Shown: positions 15,462-25,112, counted from the stretch's first letter. The stretch is DNA of 64,000 bases from Pseudomonas sp. ICMP 561 (GCF_002699985.1 NZ_LKBT01000011.1:62001-126000); one strand, 5' to 3'. The notes: generated by a model from the letters alone, not told the origin. Translations and numbers: made by a program.

Positions 15462-16029
15462 ATTCAGAATCGAGGGCATCGGGTGGCATCGGCCAATCAA
15501 CATCAGCCGGGTAACCCGGTTGTTGCTCAATGCGATTCAGAGCAATGCGATAGCGCTTCCAGCTAATGAGCAAAGACTCCTCGGTTTCGGTTGACTCACC
15601 CAGATCATGAGCATCCTGAAGAGGTGCAATACGCAAGGTAGATAGCCTCAACTTATCATCGCGCGAGGTAAGCATTTCAGCCACTTTAGACGCTGTTAGT
15701 GCCTCCTCATCCAAATGCCATCCACCGTCACGCCAAACATGAAAGGAATCGGGTCTTGGTTCAGTTGTATAACCTTCCGGCAACTCACCGAGTGCTGTCC
15801 ATTCCGTTTGCGCACCATTGACAGTAAGAAAAATCATGCCACGGTGATCAACCACGGTTTCCACTTTACCGTCTACCATTGCCAAAACATGACCGACATC
15901 AGGAACGACCAGTTCATCTGCTAGCTCAATTGCATTACTCGGAAGCTGTACTCCGATGCCAGGAACAATAGGCAGAACTACAGGACCCGCCAGAACTCCG
16001 GTGGGATCAATCAGATAAATTGCAGTCAT
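15460..16029 (-). CDS. tail fibre assembly chaperone
   Basis: Protein of 189 aa, last of the morphogenesis genes. The position directly after two tail fibre genes (7 bp gap) and the composition (N-terminal MTAIYLIDPTGVLAGPV, central WTALGELPEGYTTEPRPDSFHVWRDGGWHLDEEAL, C-terminal helical RYRIALNRIEQQPGYPADVDWPMPP) match Mu/lambda-type tail fibre assembly proteins, whose tails end in a similar xYRxxLxxIxxQPGYPxxVxWP motif. It helps the fibre trimers fold and attach. Confidence 0.85.
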   Translation of the reverse strand: MTAIYLIDPTGVLAGPVVLPIVPGIGVQLPSNAIELADELVVPDVGHVLAMVDGKVETVVDHRGMIFLTVNGAQTEWTALGELPEGYTTEPRPDSFHVWRDGGWHLDEEALTASKVAEMLTSRDDKLRLSTLRIAPLQDAHDLGESTETEESLLISWKRYRIALNRIEQQPGYPADVDWPMPPDALDSE

Positions 16030-16036
16030 ATAAACC

Positions 16037-17047
16037 TCAGATGAGTTTGATGCGGCCGGGATAGGCGATGTTATGTGGGCGAGTTTCAGTTCCCCCTGTA
16101 GCTCCGGTTACATATCCGCCACCATAGACGGCACTGTCAGCGCCAGGAGAACTCGCTCCGCTTTTCTGCCCCGCAATGAAGTTGACGTGGGTGTGACTTC
16201 GGAAAGCGTCGTCTTGATGACTGCCAGCGATACGGGATGCGTCAAGACCGCGCGACTCGTCAAATACACGCAAGAATTCGCCGCGCATTTCAGGCCCACG
16301 AAAAGTCAACGTCCCATCTCCCGTAGTCCAGCAGCCATAAAGCGCAGAGCGTTGGGCATCCGTCGTCAGCATTCCCGACTGCTGGGCATAATCCCAAAGC
16401 CAAGGCCATTCGGAACGGACGAATATCGAACCGGAAACAGCTCCGTACCCGCCAGGAGGAAAGCCCTTAGACGTGTCAAACACGACCCGGCCTAGAGGAG
16501 TAGCGTCGCTGCGTCCTACGGGCCACCAATTACCGGCGCCGTCGCTACGCAGGTGCCACCAGTCGCCCGCCCCCATAAGAATCAAAAATGGATAGCCCGC
16601 CGCATTCAGGTGCGTATGCAGTTTGATTTTGTCACTACCAGCAGCAAGTACCTTTAGCCTATTTCCGGCGCTGTCTACACGGTGCACGATCACATCTCTA
16701 ACACCTAGCTCTGGAAGCGAACTGGGTAGAGTAAGGGTTAAAGTCTCCAAACTTGCGTCTATCAACACCAGCCCCAAATCAGAAGACAATAAAGTTTTTG
16801 ACTCAGACACATAACGCAGTACAGGCGCATAACGGGACGAAATTTTGTTTACAGCTACCATCAACTGCGTATTGTCGCCTTCATCAGGCTTCAACCCAGC
16901 CGCCTCAATAACATTGAGAACTTCGTGAGTTACCGCATTCCCCCAAGAGCTAGGAATATAACTTCCCACTTGCCCATTCGTAACATCCTCATCCACAAAC
17001 CGACCATTGATCAGCCCAATATCTGGCATACTTTTTGGAAAATCCAT
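16037..17047 (-). CDS. tail fibre protein, second copy
   Basis: Receptor-binding fibre of 336 aa. The N-terminal attachment region (MDFPKSMPDIGLINGRFVDED) is nearly identical to that of the preceding fibre gene. The central GAGDWWHLRSDGAGNWWPVGRSDATPLG and collar-like FRGPEMRGEFLRVFDESRG segments are also shared. It lacks about 40 residues present in the first copy after the N-terminal domain, and the tip differs: here HQDDAFRSHTHVNFIAGQKSG and a Gly-rich run (VYGGGYVTGATGG). Both end IAYPGRIKLI. The upstream 118 bp is unusually AT-rich. Tandem duplication followed by tip divergence would widen the target range of one particle. Confidence 0.88.
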   Translation of the reverse strand: MDFPKSMPDIGLINGRFVDEDVTNGQVGSYIPSSWGNAVTHEVLNVIEAAGLKPDEGDNTQLMVAVNKISSRYAPVLRYVSESKTLLSSDLGLVLIDASLETLTLTLPSSLPELGVRDVIVHRVDSAGNRLKVLAAGSDKIKLHTHLNAAGYPFLILMGAGDWWHLRSDGAGNWWPVGRSDATPLGRVVFDTSKGFPPGGYGAVSGSIFVRSEWPWLWDYAQQSGMLTTDAQRSALYGCWTTGDGTLTFRGPEMRGEFLRVFDESRGLDASRIAGSHQDDAFRSHTHVNFIAGQKSGASSPGADSAVYGGGYVTGATGGTETRPHNIAYPGRIKLI

Positions 17048-17165
17048 TATTCTTTACCCAATAATTACTACAGGAACACTAAACGAAAGCCTGACAACTA
17101 GAAGAGCTATAAGACTTAAATAATATTAGCGACGCGAATACCAAAATTAATCACGCGTAAAATAC

Positions 17166-18326
17166 TTAGATTAGTTTTATGCGCCCAGGATAAGCAATAT
17201 TTCGCGGCCTGATTGCATCCCAATGGTGTGCGGCAGAGGTGCTACTTCCAGTTAAGCGAGAGTCCGAGACGGCAGTACGTTTATCGTAGTTCCTGACATC
17301 GGCAGAACGTCCTTCGGCTCCGCCACTAAGGATTTCACTCGCAGCTTGGGACGACCCAGCTACACGGGAAATATCGACAGCACGAGTATCGTCGAGAACC
17401 CTAAAGAACTCTCCTCTCGCCTCAGGACCACGGAAAGTTGCGACACCATCTCCACTAGTCCAGCCACCCTCCATGCCAACACGGCCGGCCTCAGTAGTCA
17501 GCATTCCAGACTGCTGAGCGTGATCCCACAACCAAGGCCATTCCGCGCGGATGAATACGGAGCCGGAGACAGGGCCATAACCGCCCGAGGGGATCACGGT
17601 AGTGCTGTCGAACGCAATTCTGCCTAATGGAGTGGAGTCGCTACGCCCCACTGGCCACCAACTACCGGCACCATCACTGCGCAGATGCCACCAGTCGCCA
17701 GCCCCCATCAATACCAAAAATGGATAACCAGCTGCATTGAGGTGAGTATGCATCTTGATTCTGTCATCGCCACCAGCGACCACAATGAGACGATTATCAG
17801 TGTTATCCATACGGCGCACGATGACATCCCGAACACCCAGCACGGGCGTAGCAGCCGGTAGCGTGACACTTGTAACCCCTTCGGTCGCATCAACTACCAC
17901 CAACCCAAGGTCGGAAGACAGCAACGTTTTGGAGGAGATGACTTTGCGAAATACCGACCCCGTGACCGCCTTTTTATCAATGGCTTGATGCACTCCAAGC
18001 GGGGTGACGGCCTTTTGTTTGTTGGTTCCGGTCTTGGTCTCTTCCACACTGGCAAGCTTGACGGCGCCTAAGTCCGTCTCAGTTGCGATGGGCATTGCGT
18101 CCGGTATGGTGCGAATGACTATTCTGTTAAGAGCGTCCAGTAACTGCGCGTCGTTACCCTCCTCAGGCACCAACTCCGCCGCCTCAATAACGTTGATAAT
18201 CTCCGACGTCATGGCGTTGCCCCAGTCCGCCGTGATCAATGATCCAACCTGGCCGGTGACATTGCTTTCATCGACAAAACGGCCATCTACCAGCCCGACA
18301 TTGGGCACGCTTTTTGGAAAATCCAT
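17166..18326 (-). CDS. tail fibre protein, first copy
   Basis: Receptor-binding fibre of 386 aa for the contractile particle. It starts at ATG 18326, overlapping the stop of the gp48-like gene by one base (TAATG). The N-terminal domain (MDFPKSVPNVGLVDGRFVDESNVTGQVG) probably anchors to the baseplate. A linker (KLASVEETKTGTNKQKAVTPLGVHQAI) is absent in copy two. The collar-type domain FRGPEARGEFFRVLDDTRAVDISRVAGS precedes a tip (SEILSGGAEGRSADVRNYDKR) unlike that of the second copy. The target is presumably LPS of competing Pseudomonas strains, as known for R-type tailocins. Confidence 0.88.
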   Translation of the reverse strand: MDFPKSVPNVGLVDGRFVDESNVTGQVGSLITADWGNAMTSEIINVIEAAELVPEEGNDAQLLDALNRIVIRTIPDAMPIATETDLGAVKLASVEETKTGTNKQKAVTPLGVHQAIDKKAVTGSVFRKVISSKTLLSSDLGLVVVDATEGVTSVTLPAATPVLGVRDVIVRRMDNTDNRLIVVAGGDDRIKMHTHLNAAGYPFLVLMGAGDWWHLRSDGAGSWWPVGRSDSTPLGRIAFDSTTVIPSGGYGPVSGSVFIRAEWPWLWDHAQQSGMLTTEAGRVGMEGGWTSGDGVATFRGPEARGEFFRVLDDTRAVDISRVAGSSQAASEILSGGAEGRSADVRNYDKRTAVSDSRLTGSSTSAAHHWDAIRPRNIAYPGRIKLI

Positions 18327-18931
18327 TATTCATTTACCCCGTAATTTATGAACTCGTGCGCGTGTGCAGGCACTGCGCGGCGGATGACGCATTCGAAAGC
18401 GCTGCTGGGGTTAACGCCGAAACGCTCGCCCCAATGACTGGTGTTGAAACGACGGCCCAACCTCAGGCGCGGGCCGGTGTTGAGGGTCCACATGTACTGT
18501 GCTGACCAAGTGCCAAAACGAGCTTTACCGAAGCGAGCATTACCGAAGCGCGGCGTGCGATATTCGGTGACGGTCGCTTGCAGATACCCCACCGAAATCG
18601 CCAGTTGTACGAAGAACGCGGGTGACTGCCCGCCCACTTCTGTCAGGCGACGGCGGACGGCCAGTTGCCGGTCTTCGAAGGTGGGGTTCACGCCCAGGCA
18701 TGGATCGGGCAGCCCCATGACGTGCTCCCAGTCAGGGACCAGTTCGCGTACCCGGTCTGGATCGCTTTCACCCAGCAAGTCAGAAAGACGCAAGTCTTCG
18801 CGGGCCAGTTCGAGTGATCCGGCTTCGAGCAGTTGATGAATTTCCGGCACCCGCTCTGCATCCCATGCGGGACCGGGAGGCAGCAGTGCCTTGAGCTGCG
18901 CGTAGTACGCAGCGGCGGTTCTTATCGCCAT
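18326..18931 (-). CDS. Mu gp48-like baseplate protein (YmfQ/DUF2313 family)
   Basis: Protein of 201 aa. The start (YYAQLKALLPPGPAWDAE) and DRVRELVPDWEHVMGLPDPCLG are hallmarks of the YmfQ/gp48 family, which finishes the baseplate and bridges to the fibres. It overlaps the baseplate J gene by 10 nt and the fibre gene by 1 nt, so translation is coupled. Order gp45-46-47-48-fibre is exactly Mu-like. Confidence 0.88.
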   Translation of the reverse strand: MAIRTAAAYYAQLKALLPPGPAWDAERVPEIHQLLEAGSLELAREDLRLSDLLGESDPDRVRELVPDWEHVMGLPDPCLGVNPTFEDRQLAVRRRLTEVGGQSPAFFVQLAISVGYLQATVTEYRTPRFGNARFGKARFGTWSAQYMWTLNTGPRLRLGRRFNTSHWGERFGVNPSSAFECVIRRAVPAHAHEFINYGVNE

Positions 18932-19965
18932 AAGATGCCTCCAAAGGTGGGCAGCTCATTGGCACCTGGCTGTACGTTGCCGAGTGGGGCGAACAGGGTG
19001 TGATCCTTTTCGCCTGCCGCGCCGCTGATGGCTTCGGCGATGTGGCTGGCGAGCAGGACAACGCCGAGGTCGGCTTCGCGGCTGTGCAGGTCAATCAGTG
19101 CGTCTTCCACGGCAGCACGAATGGCGCCGCTGTCCGGAGTCAATTTGATTTCGTACTGGATCGGCAGCTCGACCGGCGCGAACACTCGTACTTCCGCAGT
19201 CACCGGGCGCATCGATTCGATGTAGTCGTAAACGCGTTGCAGTTGCTCGGCGTTGGGGATCGGATCGATATCGCCGTCGCGCACAACGAACACGCCAACC
19301 GTGCCCGGTCCCATCCAGTGCCTGCGCACCCAGGCCCGCGTCACGCCGGGCACTTCCAGCGCCCAGGTCACGTAGTCACTTTGATTGCCGCCATGGGGCA
19401 CTACCGCGTAGGAACGCATGACCTTGGCCCGTAATGCCTCGAGGCTTTCCTGCTCGGTGCCGCCGGTCAGACCGGGCTCAAGTACCACGAAGGTATCGGC
19501 GACACCGGCCACCGGCGAAACGGTGGTCAAGCGAGTCGCCGCCGACGTATTGCCCAGAATGCCTGGCACCACGGCTTCCAGTTTTACCGAACCGCTCAAC
19601 GCCGTGAGCGTGACCGACAGCGAAACTTTGAACAGCGCACCATCGCCTTCGCGTTGCAGCAATGTCCCGGCATCCAGCACCGCGCCCGCCACACCGGTGA
19701 AACTGGCAGTGCCCGCTGAACTCACTGCGGGCAGATAGCTGCGCCTGAGCCGCAGCCGGGCCATGCGCAGCAGGTTTTCTTCATCGGCGGTGTCGGGCAG
19801 GATTTGCGCGGCGATGTAGTGTTGATGCCCGTAGCGACCATAGGAAGCGGCACCATTGATGCGCGCCAGCACCTCGGCGTCAGAGCGCAGCAGTGCGCTC
19901 GAACCGGCCAGATCGCTCCGGGCGCGACTGATCAGTTCGGGTAGAGAGGGAGTTTTAAACGGCAT
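18922..19965 (-). CDS. baseplate wedge protein J (Mu gp47-like)
   Basis: Protein of 347 aa, Baseplate_J family, forming the wedge ring around the central spike. Visible features: N-terminal PSLPELISRARSDL, the variable middle with GTLLQREGDGALFKV, TPGLTGGTEQESLEALRAKVMRSYAVVPHGGNQSDYVTWALEVPGVTRAWV and VFVVRDGDIDPIPNAEQLQRVYDYIESMRPVTAEVRVFAP. Overlaps the gp46-like gene by 11 nt. Confidence 0.92.
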   Translation of the reverse strand: MPFKTPSLPELISRARSDLAGSSALLRSDAEVLARINGAASYGRYGHQHYIAAQILPDTADEENLLRMARLRLRRSYLPAVSSAGTASFTGVAGAVLDAGTLLQREGDGALFKVSLSVTLTALSGSVKLEAVVPGILGNTSAATRLTTVSPVAGVADTFVVLEPGLTGGTEQESLEALRAKVMRSYAVVPHGGNQSDYVTWALEVPGVTRAWVRRHWMGPGTVGVFVVRDGDIDPIPNAEQLQRVYDYIESMRPVTAEVRVFAPVELPIQYEIKLTPDSGAIRAAVEDALIDLHSREADLGVVLLASHIAEAISGAAGEKDHTLFAPLGNVQPGANELPTFGGILWR

Positions 19966-20356
19966 TGATCACCAGCCATAAATTATCGAGATAAATTTCC
20001 ACTGTGGCGCCGCCCGTCAAGGCCAGCCTCACCCGCATGTCGAGCCGTTCGGCACCGCGTGTGATGTCGATCAGGACGGCCGAAACCCGGCCGTCATCGA
20101 GCATCCATTGCAGTGCTTCACGGGCGTAATCCTGGGCATCGCGTTCGGTCTGAGCGGTGAGCGTGCGGCGGCGCAGCAGGTACAGCCGCGAGCCGATCTG
20201 GTCATCGGTGACCGTGGGAAAACTGTCGCCCCACCAGCCGTAGCGCTCCGGGTCGTCCAGCTTGTCGTCCACCCCGGCCCGCCGCCATGTCAGCAGGCTG
20301 ATGATTGCCGCGCGACGCCAGGCCAGCTCGGTGGTTGCTTCATTGATCAAGCTCAT
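19955..20356 (-). CDS. Mu gp46-like baseplate protein
   Basis: Protein of 133 aa, GP46 family. N-terminal LAWRRAAIISLLTWRRAGVDD and DPERYGWWGDSFP are typical; the rest resembles a gp25-like lysozyme-fold wedge component (YLLRRRTLTAQTERDAQDYAREALQWMLDDGRVSAV). Two bases separate it from the spike gene. Confidence 0.88.
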   Translation of the reverse strand: MSLINEATTELAWRRAAIISLLTWRRAGVDDKLDDPERYGWWGDSFPTVTDDQIGSRLYLLRRRTLTAQTERDAQDYAREALQWMLDDGRVSAVLIDITRGAERLDMRVRLALTGGATVEIYLDNLWLVINAV

Positions 20357-20358
20357 GG

Positions 20359-20895
20359 CTAGCCTCCCGGCACTGGTTTTTTGTCCGAGCCTTCATGCAC
20401 GTGCGTGACCAGGCTGACGCCATCAGCGACCTGATCGCCCGACGACTCGATGCGCCCGGTGGTGCTGATCAGCGGTGTGTCGAACGTCACTCCGCCGCTT
20501 GCCTTGACGCTGAAGTTTGTGGTGTTCAGATCCACAGAATCAGTGGCATTGATCTGTAAGGTCAGGGTCTGCAATTCGATGACGCGATTGCGTTTGAAGT
20601 GGATGAAATCCCCCTCATCGGTGTGCAGCGCCACTTCGCCGTTCTTCAGACCGGTCAAACGAAAGCGGCGATCTGAAACACAGATCACCACGCCGTGTGA
20701 CCGATCACCGCCGATAAAAGCGGTCAGGCCCTCAGCGCCAGGATGGGGGTTGGAGGTGTAGCCATACGGCTCGAAGTGTTCGAGACCGTCCTTTACCTCG
20801 TCGGCGGTCAAAGTCATTTGCAGGGACTGAATCGCCCCGGCAGGGTTGACCAGATTGACGACTCCGCGGACGAGCGTGTTCAGCAGCTCTCTCAT
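20359..20895 (-). CDS. baseplate spike protein (gpV/Mu gp45-like)
   Basis: Central membrane-piercing spike of 178 aa. An N-terminal OB-like domain (about 15-95) is followed by beta-helix repeats (VIELQTLTLQINATDSVDLNTTNFSVKASGGVTFD) and the C-terminal HVHEGSDKKPVPGG, where the HxH motif coordinates iron at the spike tip. Normal size and position for a Mu-like gpV homologue. Confidence 0.9.
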   Translation of the reverse strand: MRELLNTLVRGVVNLVNPAGAIQSLQMTLTADEVKDGLEHFEPYGYTSNPHPGAEGLTAFIGGDRSHGVVICVSDRRFRLTGLKNGEVALHTDEGDFIHFKRNRVIELQTLTLQINATDSVDLNTTNFSVKASGGVTFDTPLISTTGRIESSGDQVADGVSLVTHVHEGSDKKPVPGG

Positions 20896-20948
20896 GTCGA
20901 AGGCTTCCAGTAGGTAATAAAAGTGGGTGAGCGATGGTTTACGTGGCG

Positions 20949-21983
20949 TTACTCAAGCTTTTTGGGCTCAGGTAGAAACGCTTCGATGGGCGCGACCGTG
21001 AGGTCTGCGGTGGTGCCGCTTTCCCCCAGGTTGTACTGGATCTGGCTGATCAGCATGTCCCGGTCATCGCCCAGCAACCGATCGACGATGCGCACGATCA
21101 TGTTTTCCCGCCAAAGATCGCCATTCGATTGCCGCCAGCCCTGAATCTTGTAGGTGCGGGTCAGCGCCTTGCCCTTGCGGCTGGCGCGTTCCCAGTCGGC
21201 ACGAGATTGAGCGAGTTCCTGGGTCAGCTGGTTCTGCTCATGAATGTGCTTGAGCCGCTTGCGAGGTCGAATGTCGTCCAAGGCCGTGGCCTTGACCTGC
21301 GCCGCTTTGTCGGCCGGTTCTCCATCCTCGCGCTTGCGCTGTCCGGTCACCAGGTATTCAGAGAACACGGCGGAATAGTCCTTTTGCGCAGAGCCGCTGA
21401 GAATATTCTTTCCGAGTTCCAGACGGTCAACAGCCCGACCGCTGCTACCGGGAGCAACAATCACTAAATGCCCCTTACCGTCATCTGTGGAAAACAAACG
21501 GGAAAGCGTGAGTAACTTGTCGATGGACTCGAACACGGTTTCGCCCGGCGTAATAACGTGTTCCTTTACCGGGAACGTCTTGGCGACCTCGCTGAGAACC
21601 TCGACGCCATAGGGCGCGGCCAACGCCTGAACGATGACCTGCACACTCTGTTTTTTCCATTGACTGGAGGAGCCCGTTGCGGCGCAGTCGACCAGATCCG
21701 CAGTAAGCGAACGCCCGGCTACGGAACGCGTCACGCTGTTGGCGTCATAGCTGATCGGGGTCGAATAAACGTGCCCCGTCAGCACAAGGTCCGCACCAAT
21801 CCGAATTTCGCAGGGAGCGCCTTGCTTGACCGGAACTTCCATGTCCTCGCCCGGCCAGCGCCAAGAGACGCCCAAAGTAAAAGTCCGCGCCTGTTGCTCG
21901 ATACCGGCGGTGATACTGACTGTTTTCCAGCCACGGTAATCCCTGCCGTCGACGCTGAGCGTGACGACGTTTTGCAAGTCCAT
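20949..21983 (-). CDS. baseplate hub protein (Mu gpP/gp44-like)
   Basis: Hub protein of 344 aa (gp27/gpD fold). N-terminal VTLSVDGRDYRGWKTVSITAGIEQQARTFTLGV is typical of Mu gp44; other family stretches are AGRSLTADLVDCAA, PGETVFESIDKLLTLSRLFSTDDGKGHLVI and RPRKRLKHIHEQNQL. ATG 21983 has AGGAG 6 nt upstream. It follows the DNA-circularisation-domain gene by 3 bp. Confidence 0.88.
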   Translation of the reverse strand: MDLQNVVTLSVDGRDYRGWKTVSITAGIEQQARTFTLGVSWRWPGEDMEVPVKQGAPCEIRIGADLVLTGHVYSTPISYDANSVTRSVAGRSLTADLVDCAATGSSSQWKKQSVQVIVQALAAPYGVEVLSEVAKTFPVKEHVITPGETVFESIDKLLTLSRLFSTDDGKGHLVIVAPGSSGRAVDRLELGKNILSGSAQKDYSAVFSEYLVTGQRKREDGEPADKAAQVKATALDDIRPRKRLKHIHEQNQLTQELAQSRADWERASRKGKALTRTYKIQGWRQSNGDLWRENMIVRIVDRLLGDDRDMLISQIQYNLGESGTTADLTVAPIEAFLPEPKKLE

Positions 21984-21986
21984 GGG

Positions 21987-23228
21987 TTACTCCTGAGCGA
22001 CTTGAAGGATCGCTGCCGGCAAAAAGCCTGGATGAGGAATGCTGTTGCGCGCGACGATTTCATCACCGCGTGTGGCGTCCGCAAACTGCCGGAACGCCAG
22101 CACCACAGCAGGCACTGATTCTTTGGGCGACACGTCGACAAGATTGACTCCTGAACGCGCAACAGCGGTCAGGTGTTCCCTCATACGTTTGCGAACCGCT
22201 TCGATGCGCTCGAAGTGCTCGTGATCAGCCAGCAGCGCCGCTTGCCAAAGCACATCACTGAGAGCGTCACGCAATTGCGTGATGTCGGCTGCAACCGGTA
22301 CTTCGGGCCGTGCCACCGGGGTGGCAACCTGCTGCTCAAGGCTGGGCACTCCCGGCAATGCCGAAGACGCCGCAACCACTGGCATGGCCGAGGCCAGACG
22401 GAGAGCATCGGCCAGCACCACATCGCGAACCAACTCACGTGTAGCAGTAACGGCTGCGACCGTGGCCGCGCCTCCCGCAGCAGTTGCCGGACTCACCAGC
22501 CCGAGCACCGTTTCCACCTTGGTCATGGCCTGGCGTTGCGAGGTTTTGAAGCGATCAAACTCGCCGGTCATGCTGGAGAATTGCGCGCCCAGCATCGTTG
22601 ACAGGTTCTCCGGAAAATTGGCCAGTGTGTCCGCCAGCGAAGCCGCCGAACTGACAAAGCCGGTCAACTGACTGAACTCGTGCTGAATCGCCAACTGCAC
22701 TCCGGCAATGCCGTTCTGCAGGGCGGTCATGCTGATCCGCGCTTTGTTGACCAAAGCCATCGCGTTCTTGTATCGGGTCAATGCCGAATCCAGAAAACTC
22801 CGGTTTTCCATTTCGAGCAGCCTGGCGGTGTTGGCCACCCCGACGGGGTAACCTTTTTCACCCGCTTCCACGAACGACAGGGAAAATCTCGCGATTCCCC
22901 CATCGGCCCGCGCCTGCTTGACCTGACAACCCTCAGTTGCAGTCACGGTCATGCGCCCGAACCAGGGGTGAACCAACTCCCCTGAGCCGGGTTGATCGAG
23001 TGCGTGCAACAGGTTGTCGCGCTGTACGAAGCAATCGTCTCCAATGACAAACGCCTCGAAGGTTATCGCCCGGGTTTTGCGCCCCATGTCTTCGACCAAA
23101 GGCCGATCACGCTGGGGATATTCATGCAACTGCGTACGCCGCCCCACTACCGTAGTGTCACTGTCGACCCAAAAGCCTACACCACGGAACGAGGCCGACT
23201 GCAGGTCATCCCGCCAAGTCTTGCTCAT
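21987..23228 (-). CDS. Mu gpN-like baseplate protein with DNA circularisation N-terminal domain
   Basis: Protein of 413 aa. The DNA_circ_N domain occupies residues 1-95 (TWRDDLQSASFRGVGFWVDSD, GRRTQLHEYPQRDRPLVEDMGRK, VIGDDCFVQRDNLLHALDQPGSGELVHPWFG). Despite its name this domain marks a tail/baseplate protein in Mu-like phages. The middle and C-terminus are helical and Ala-rich. It lies between tape measure and hub genes as in Mu. Confidence 0.88.
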   Translation of the reverse strand: MSKTWRDDLQSASFRGVGFWVDSDTTVVGRRTQLHEYPQRDRPLVEDMGRKTRAITFEAFVIGDDCFVQRDNLLHALDQPGSGELVHPWFGRMTVTATEGCQVKQARADGGIARFSLSFVEAGEKGYPVGVANTARLLEMENRSFLDSALTRYKNAMALVNKARISMTALQNGIAGVQLAIQHEFSQLTGFVSSAASLADTLANFPENLSTMLGAQFSSMTGEFDRFKTSQRQAMTKVETVLGLVSPATAAGGAATVAAVTATRELVRDVVLADALRLASAMPVVAASSALPGVPSLEQQVATPVARPEVPVAADITQLRDALSDVLWQAALLADHEHFERIEAVRKRMREHLTAVARSGVNLVDVSPKESVPAVVLAFRQFADATRGDEIVARNSIPHPGFLPAAILQVAQE

Positions 23229-23252
23229 GTCGCTGTCCTTTATTTCGAGAGG

Positions 23253-25112
23253 CTACTGCTGCGAGAGGCTGCGAACGCCCCTTTGCGATATCGAGAAGCC
23301 CGGCTGATTGGTTTGAGCCTCGCCAACGGTGGTGCCCGGTGGCGCGTTCTGGAAGTGCACGGTCAACGCGCCTTGCAGGTTCATGCGGTTGTTGGCCGCC
23401 GCCTGCTGATTGAGCGAGCCGGCCATGATCAGGCTGCCGGGCGCACCGGCTTCAGTTGAGCGCAAAAGTGAATCGACTGATGCGCCGCCTTGAGTGAGGT
23501 TGCGCTGTGCCTGTTCGTCGCGGACGAGCTGGGCGGCATTGGCCATGACGAACTGACCTGTGCCCCCGCCGATGTTCGTGCTGACCTTGACTGCGTCACT
23601 GCCACCGAAGAACGCCATGATCGAAGAAATAATGGGTTCAATTGTCGTCCAGATCGATTTGAACAAACCAATGATCGGCTCCCAGTTAGCTTTGACGCTC
23701 GTCAGCGGGGACCAGGAAAGAACCTCGGTGATTCCCTCCCAAGCCGCCATTACTGACGTTTGAATCGTCGTCCAGACCTCCTGAAAGAAGCCCGACACAG
23801 ATGACCAGTTGGCAATCAACAAGCCTGCTGCGAGGGCAATCCCACGCACGACGAGCCCCACAGGATTGGCGCCGATAACCGTGTTCATGACAGCACTGGC
23901 GACCGTCGCCGCCACCACCGCCAAACGCAAGAACGTAAACCCCGCCGCTGCTCCGGCGATGCTTCTGACCAAGCCGGGATTGGCCTCGGTAAACGCCGAG
24001 ACCTTGCTGATCAAAGGCCCGATCGTACCGAGGAAATCATTGACCGGCGGCAGCAGTGCCGTGCCAATCGCTACGCCCAATCGCGTCGTCTGGTTATTCA
24101 TCAACTGCAGCGCACTCTCGGTTGTCGACGCGCGTGCTGCATAAACCTCCTGCATGGAGCCGGCATATTTCTGGCTGTTGCCAACCAGTTGAAAGTTACG
24201 GGACAGCGCATCGAGACCGGTCACCAGCGGAGCAGCGGATGAGTCACCGAACAACTGCGACAGCATCGCGCCCTGCTTGCCCTTCTCCAGCGCATTCAGC
24301 TTGGTCAGCACATTACTGATCGTACCCTCCGCGTCTGCGGACATGCCTTGGGATACCGCCTGCGCATCCAGTCCCAAAGCCTTGAACGCTTGCTGCTGGC
24401 CCTCGGTAGCGAGGACGCCCGCTGTAAGCGTTTGCGTGAAGTTGCGCATGCTGGTCGCCGCAGCCTCTTCAGACATGCCGCTTCGAGCGAAAACAGCGCC
24501 CATCGCGGCGGTCTGCCCCGCACTTAACCCGGACGTGCCTGCGGCAGTGACGATGCGGGAAACTTTCCCCGTGTCTACACCACCGGCCCGGCCCAGTTGA
24601 GTGATCTGATCTGCCAGCGCCACCACTTCAGTCTGGTTCAGTTTGAAGTCTGTCCGCCACCGCGCCATCATCGCGCCGGACTGTTCCCCGGTCTGATCGA
24701 AAGCAATGCCCATCTTCAAAGCATCTTCGGCAAACGTTTTCAGTTCTTCACGGGCAACGCCCGATTGTCCGCCCAGCGCAAACACTTGCGCGATGCCCGC
24801 AGCGGACACCGGCAGCTTTTCCGACAGGTCGAGCACATCCTTGCTCATCGCCTTGAATTGCTCAGGCGTCTGAAAATCAACCACCCGCCTGACCCTGGCC
24901 ATAGAGCTTTCAAAGGCAATAGCGGCTTTCGCGCCATCAACGAAGGGCTTCATCAGCCCCTCCTTGCCGGTCAAAGTATCCATGAAGGGAATATTGCCCA
25001 AGGCGCTCAAGGATTTACTCAAGGTCGAGATTTCTTTCTGCGCGTTTTTGAGCTGGGGCGACAGCTTGTCGACGCCGGTCATGACCACCATGACTTGAAT
25101 GTTATTAGCCAT
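23253..25112 (-). CDS. tail tape measure protein
   Basis: Protein of 619 aa that sets tail length. The N-terminal part is the TP901-type core (residues about 60-300: SMARVRRVVDFQTPEQFKAMSKDVLDLSEKLPVSAAGIAQVFALGGQSGV, VSRIVTAAGTSGLSAGQTAAMGAVFARSGMSEEAAATSMRNF). A hydrophobic region near 395-450 follows. At about 620 residues the predicted tail is short, as expected for a Mu/R-type particle. Start ATG 25112 has GGGGGA upstream; it overlaps the end of the frameshifted chaperone by 8 nt, the usual arrangement. Confidence 0.92.
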   Translation of the reverse strand: MANNIQVMVVMTGVDKLSPQLKNAQKEISTLSKSLSALGNIPFMDTLTGKEGLMKPFVDGAKAAIAFESSMARVRRVVDFQTPEQFKAMSKDVLDLSEKLPVSAAGIAQVFALGGQSGVAREELKTFAEDALKMGIAFDQTGEQSGAMMARWRTDFKLNQTEVVALADQITQLGRAGGVDTGKVSRIVTAAGTSGLSAGQTAAMGAVFARSGMSEEAAATSMRNFTQTLTAGVLATEGQQQAFKALGLDAQAVSQGMSADAEGTISNVLTKLNALEKGKQGAMLSQLFGDSSAAPLVTGLDALSRNFQLVGNSQKYAGSMQEVYAARASTTESALQLMNNQTTRLGVAIGTALLPPVNDFLGTIGPLISKVSAFTEANPGLVRSIAGAAAGFTFLRLAVVAATVASAVMNTVIGANPVGLVVRGIALAAGLLIANWSSVSGFFQEVWTTIQTSVMAAWEGITEVLSWSPLTSVKANWEPIIGLFKSIWTTIEPIISSIMAFFGGSDAVKVSTNIGGGTGQFVMANAAQLVRDEQAQRNLTQGGASVDSLLRSTEAGAPGSLIMAGSLNQQAAANNRMNLQGALTVHFQNAPPGTTVGEAQTNQPGFSISQRGVRSLSQQ

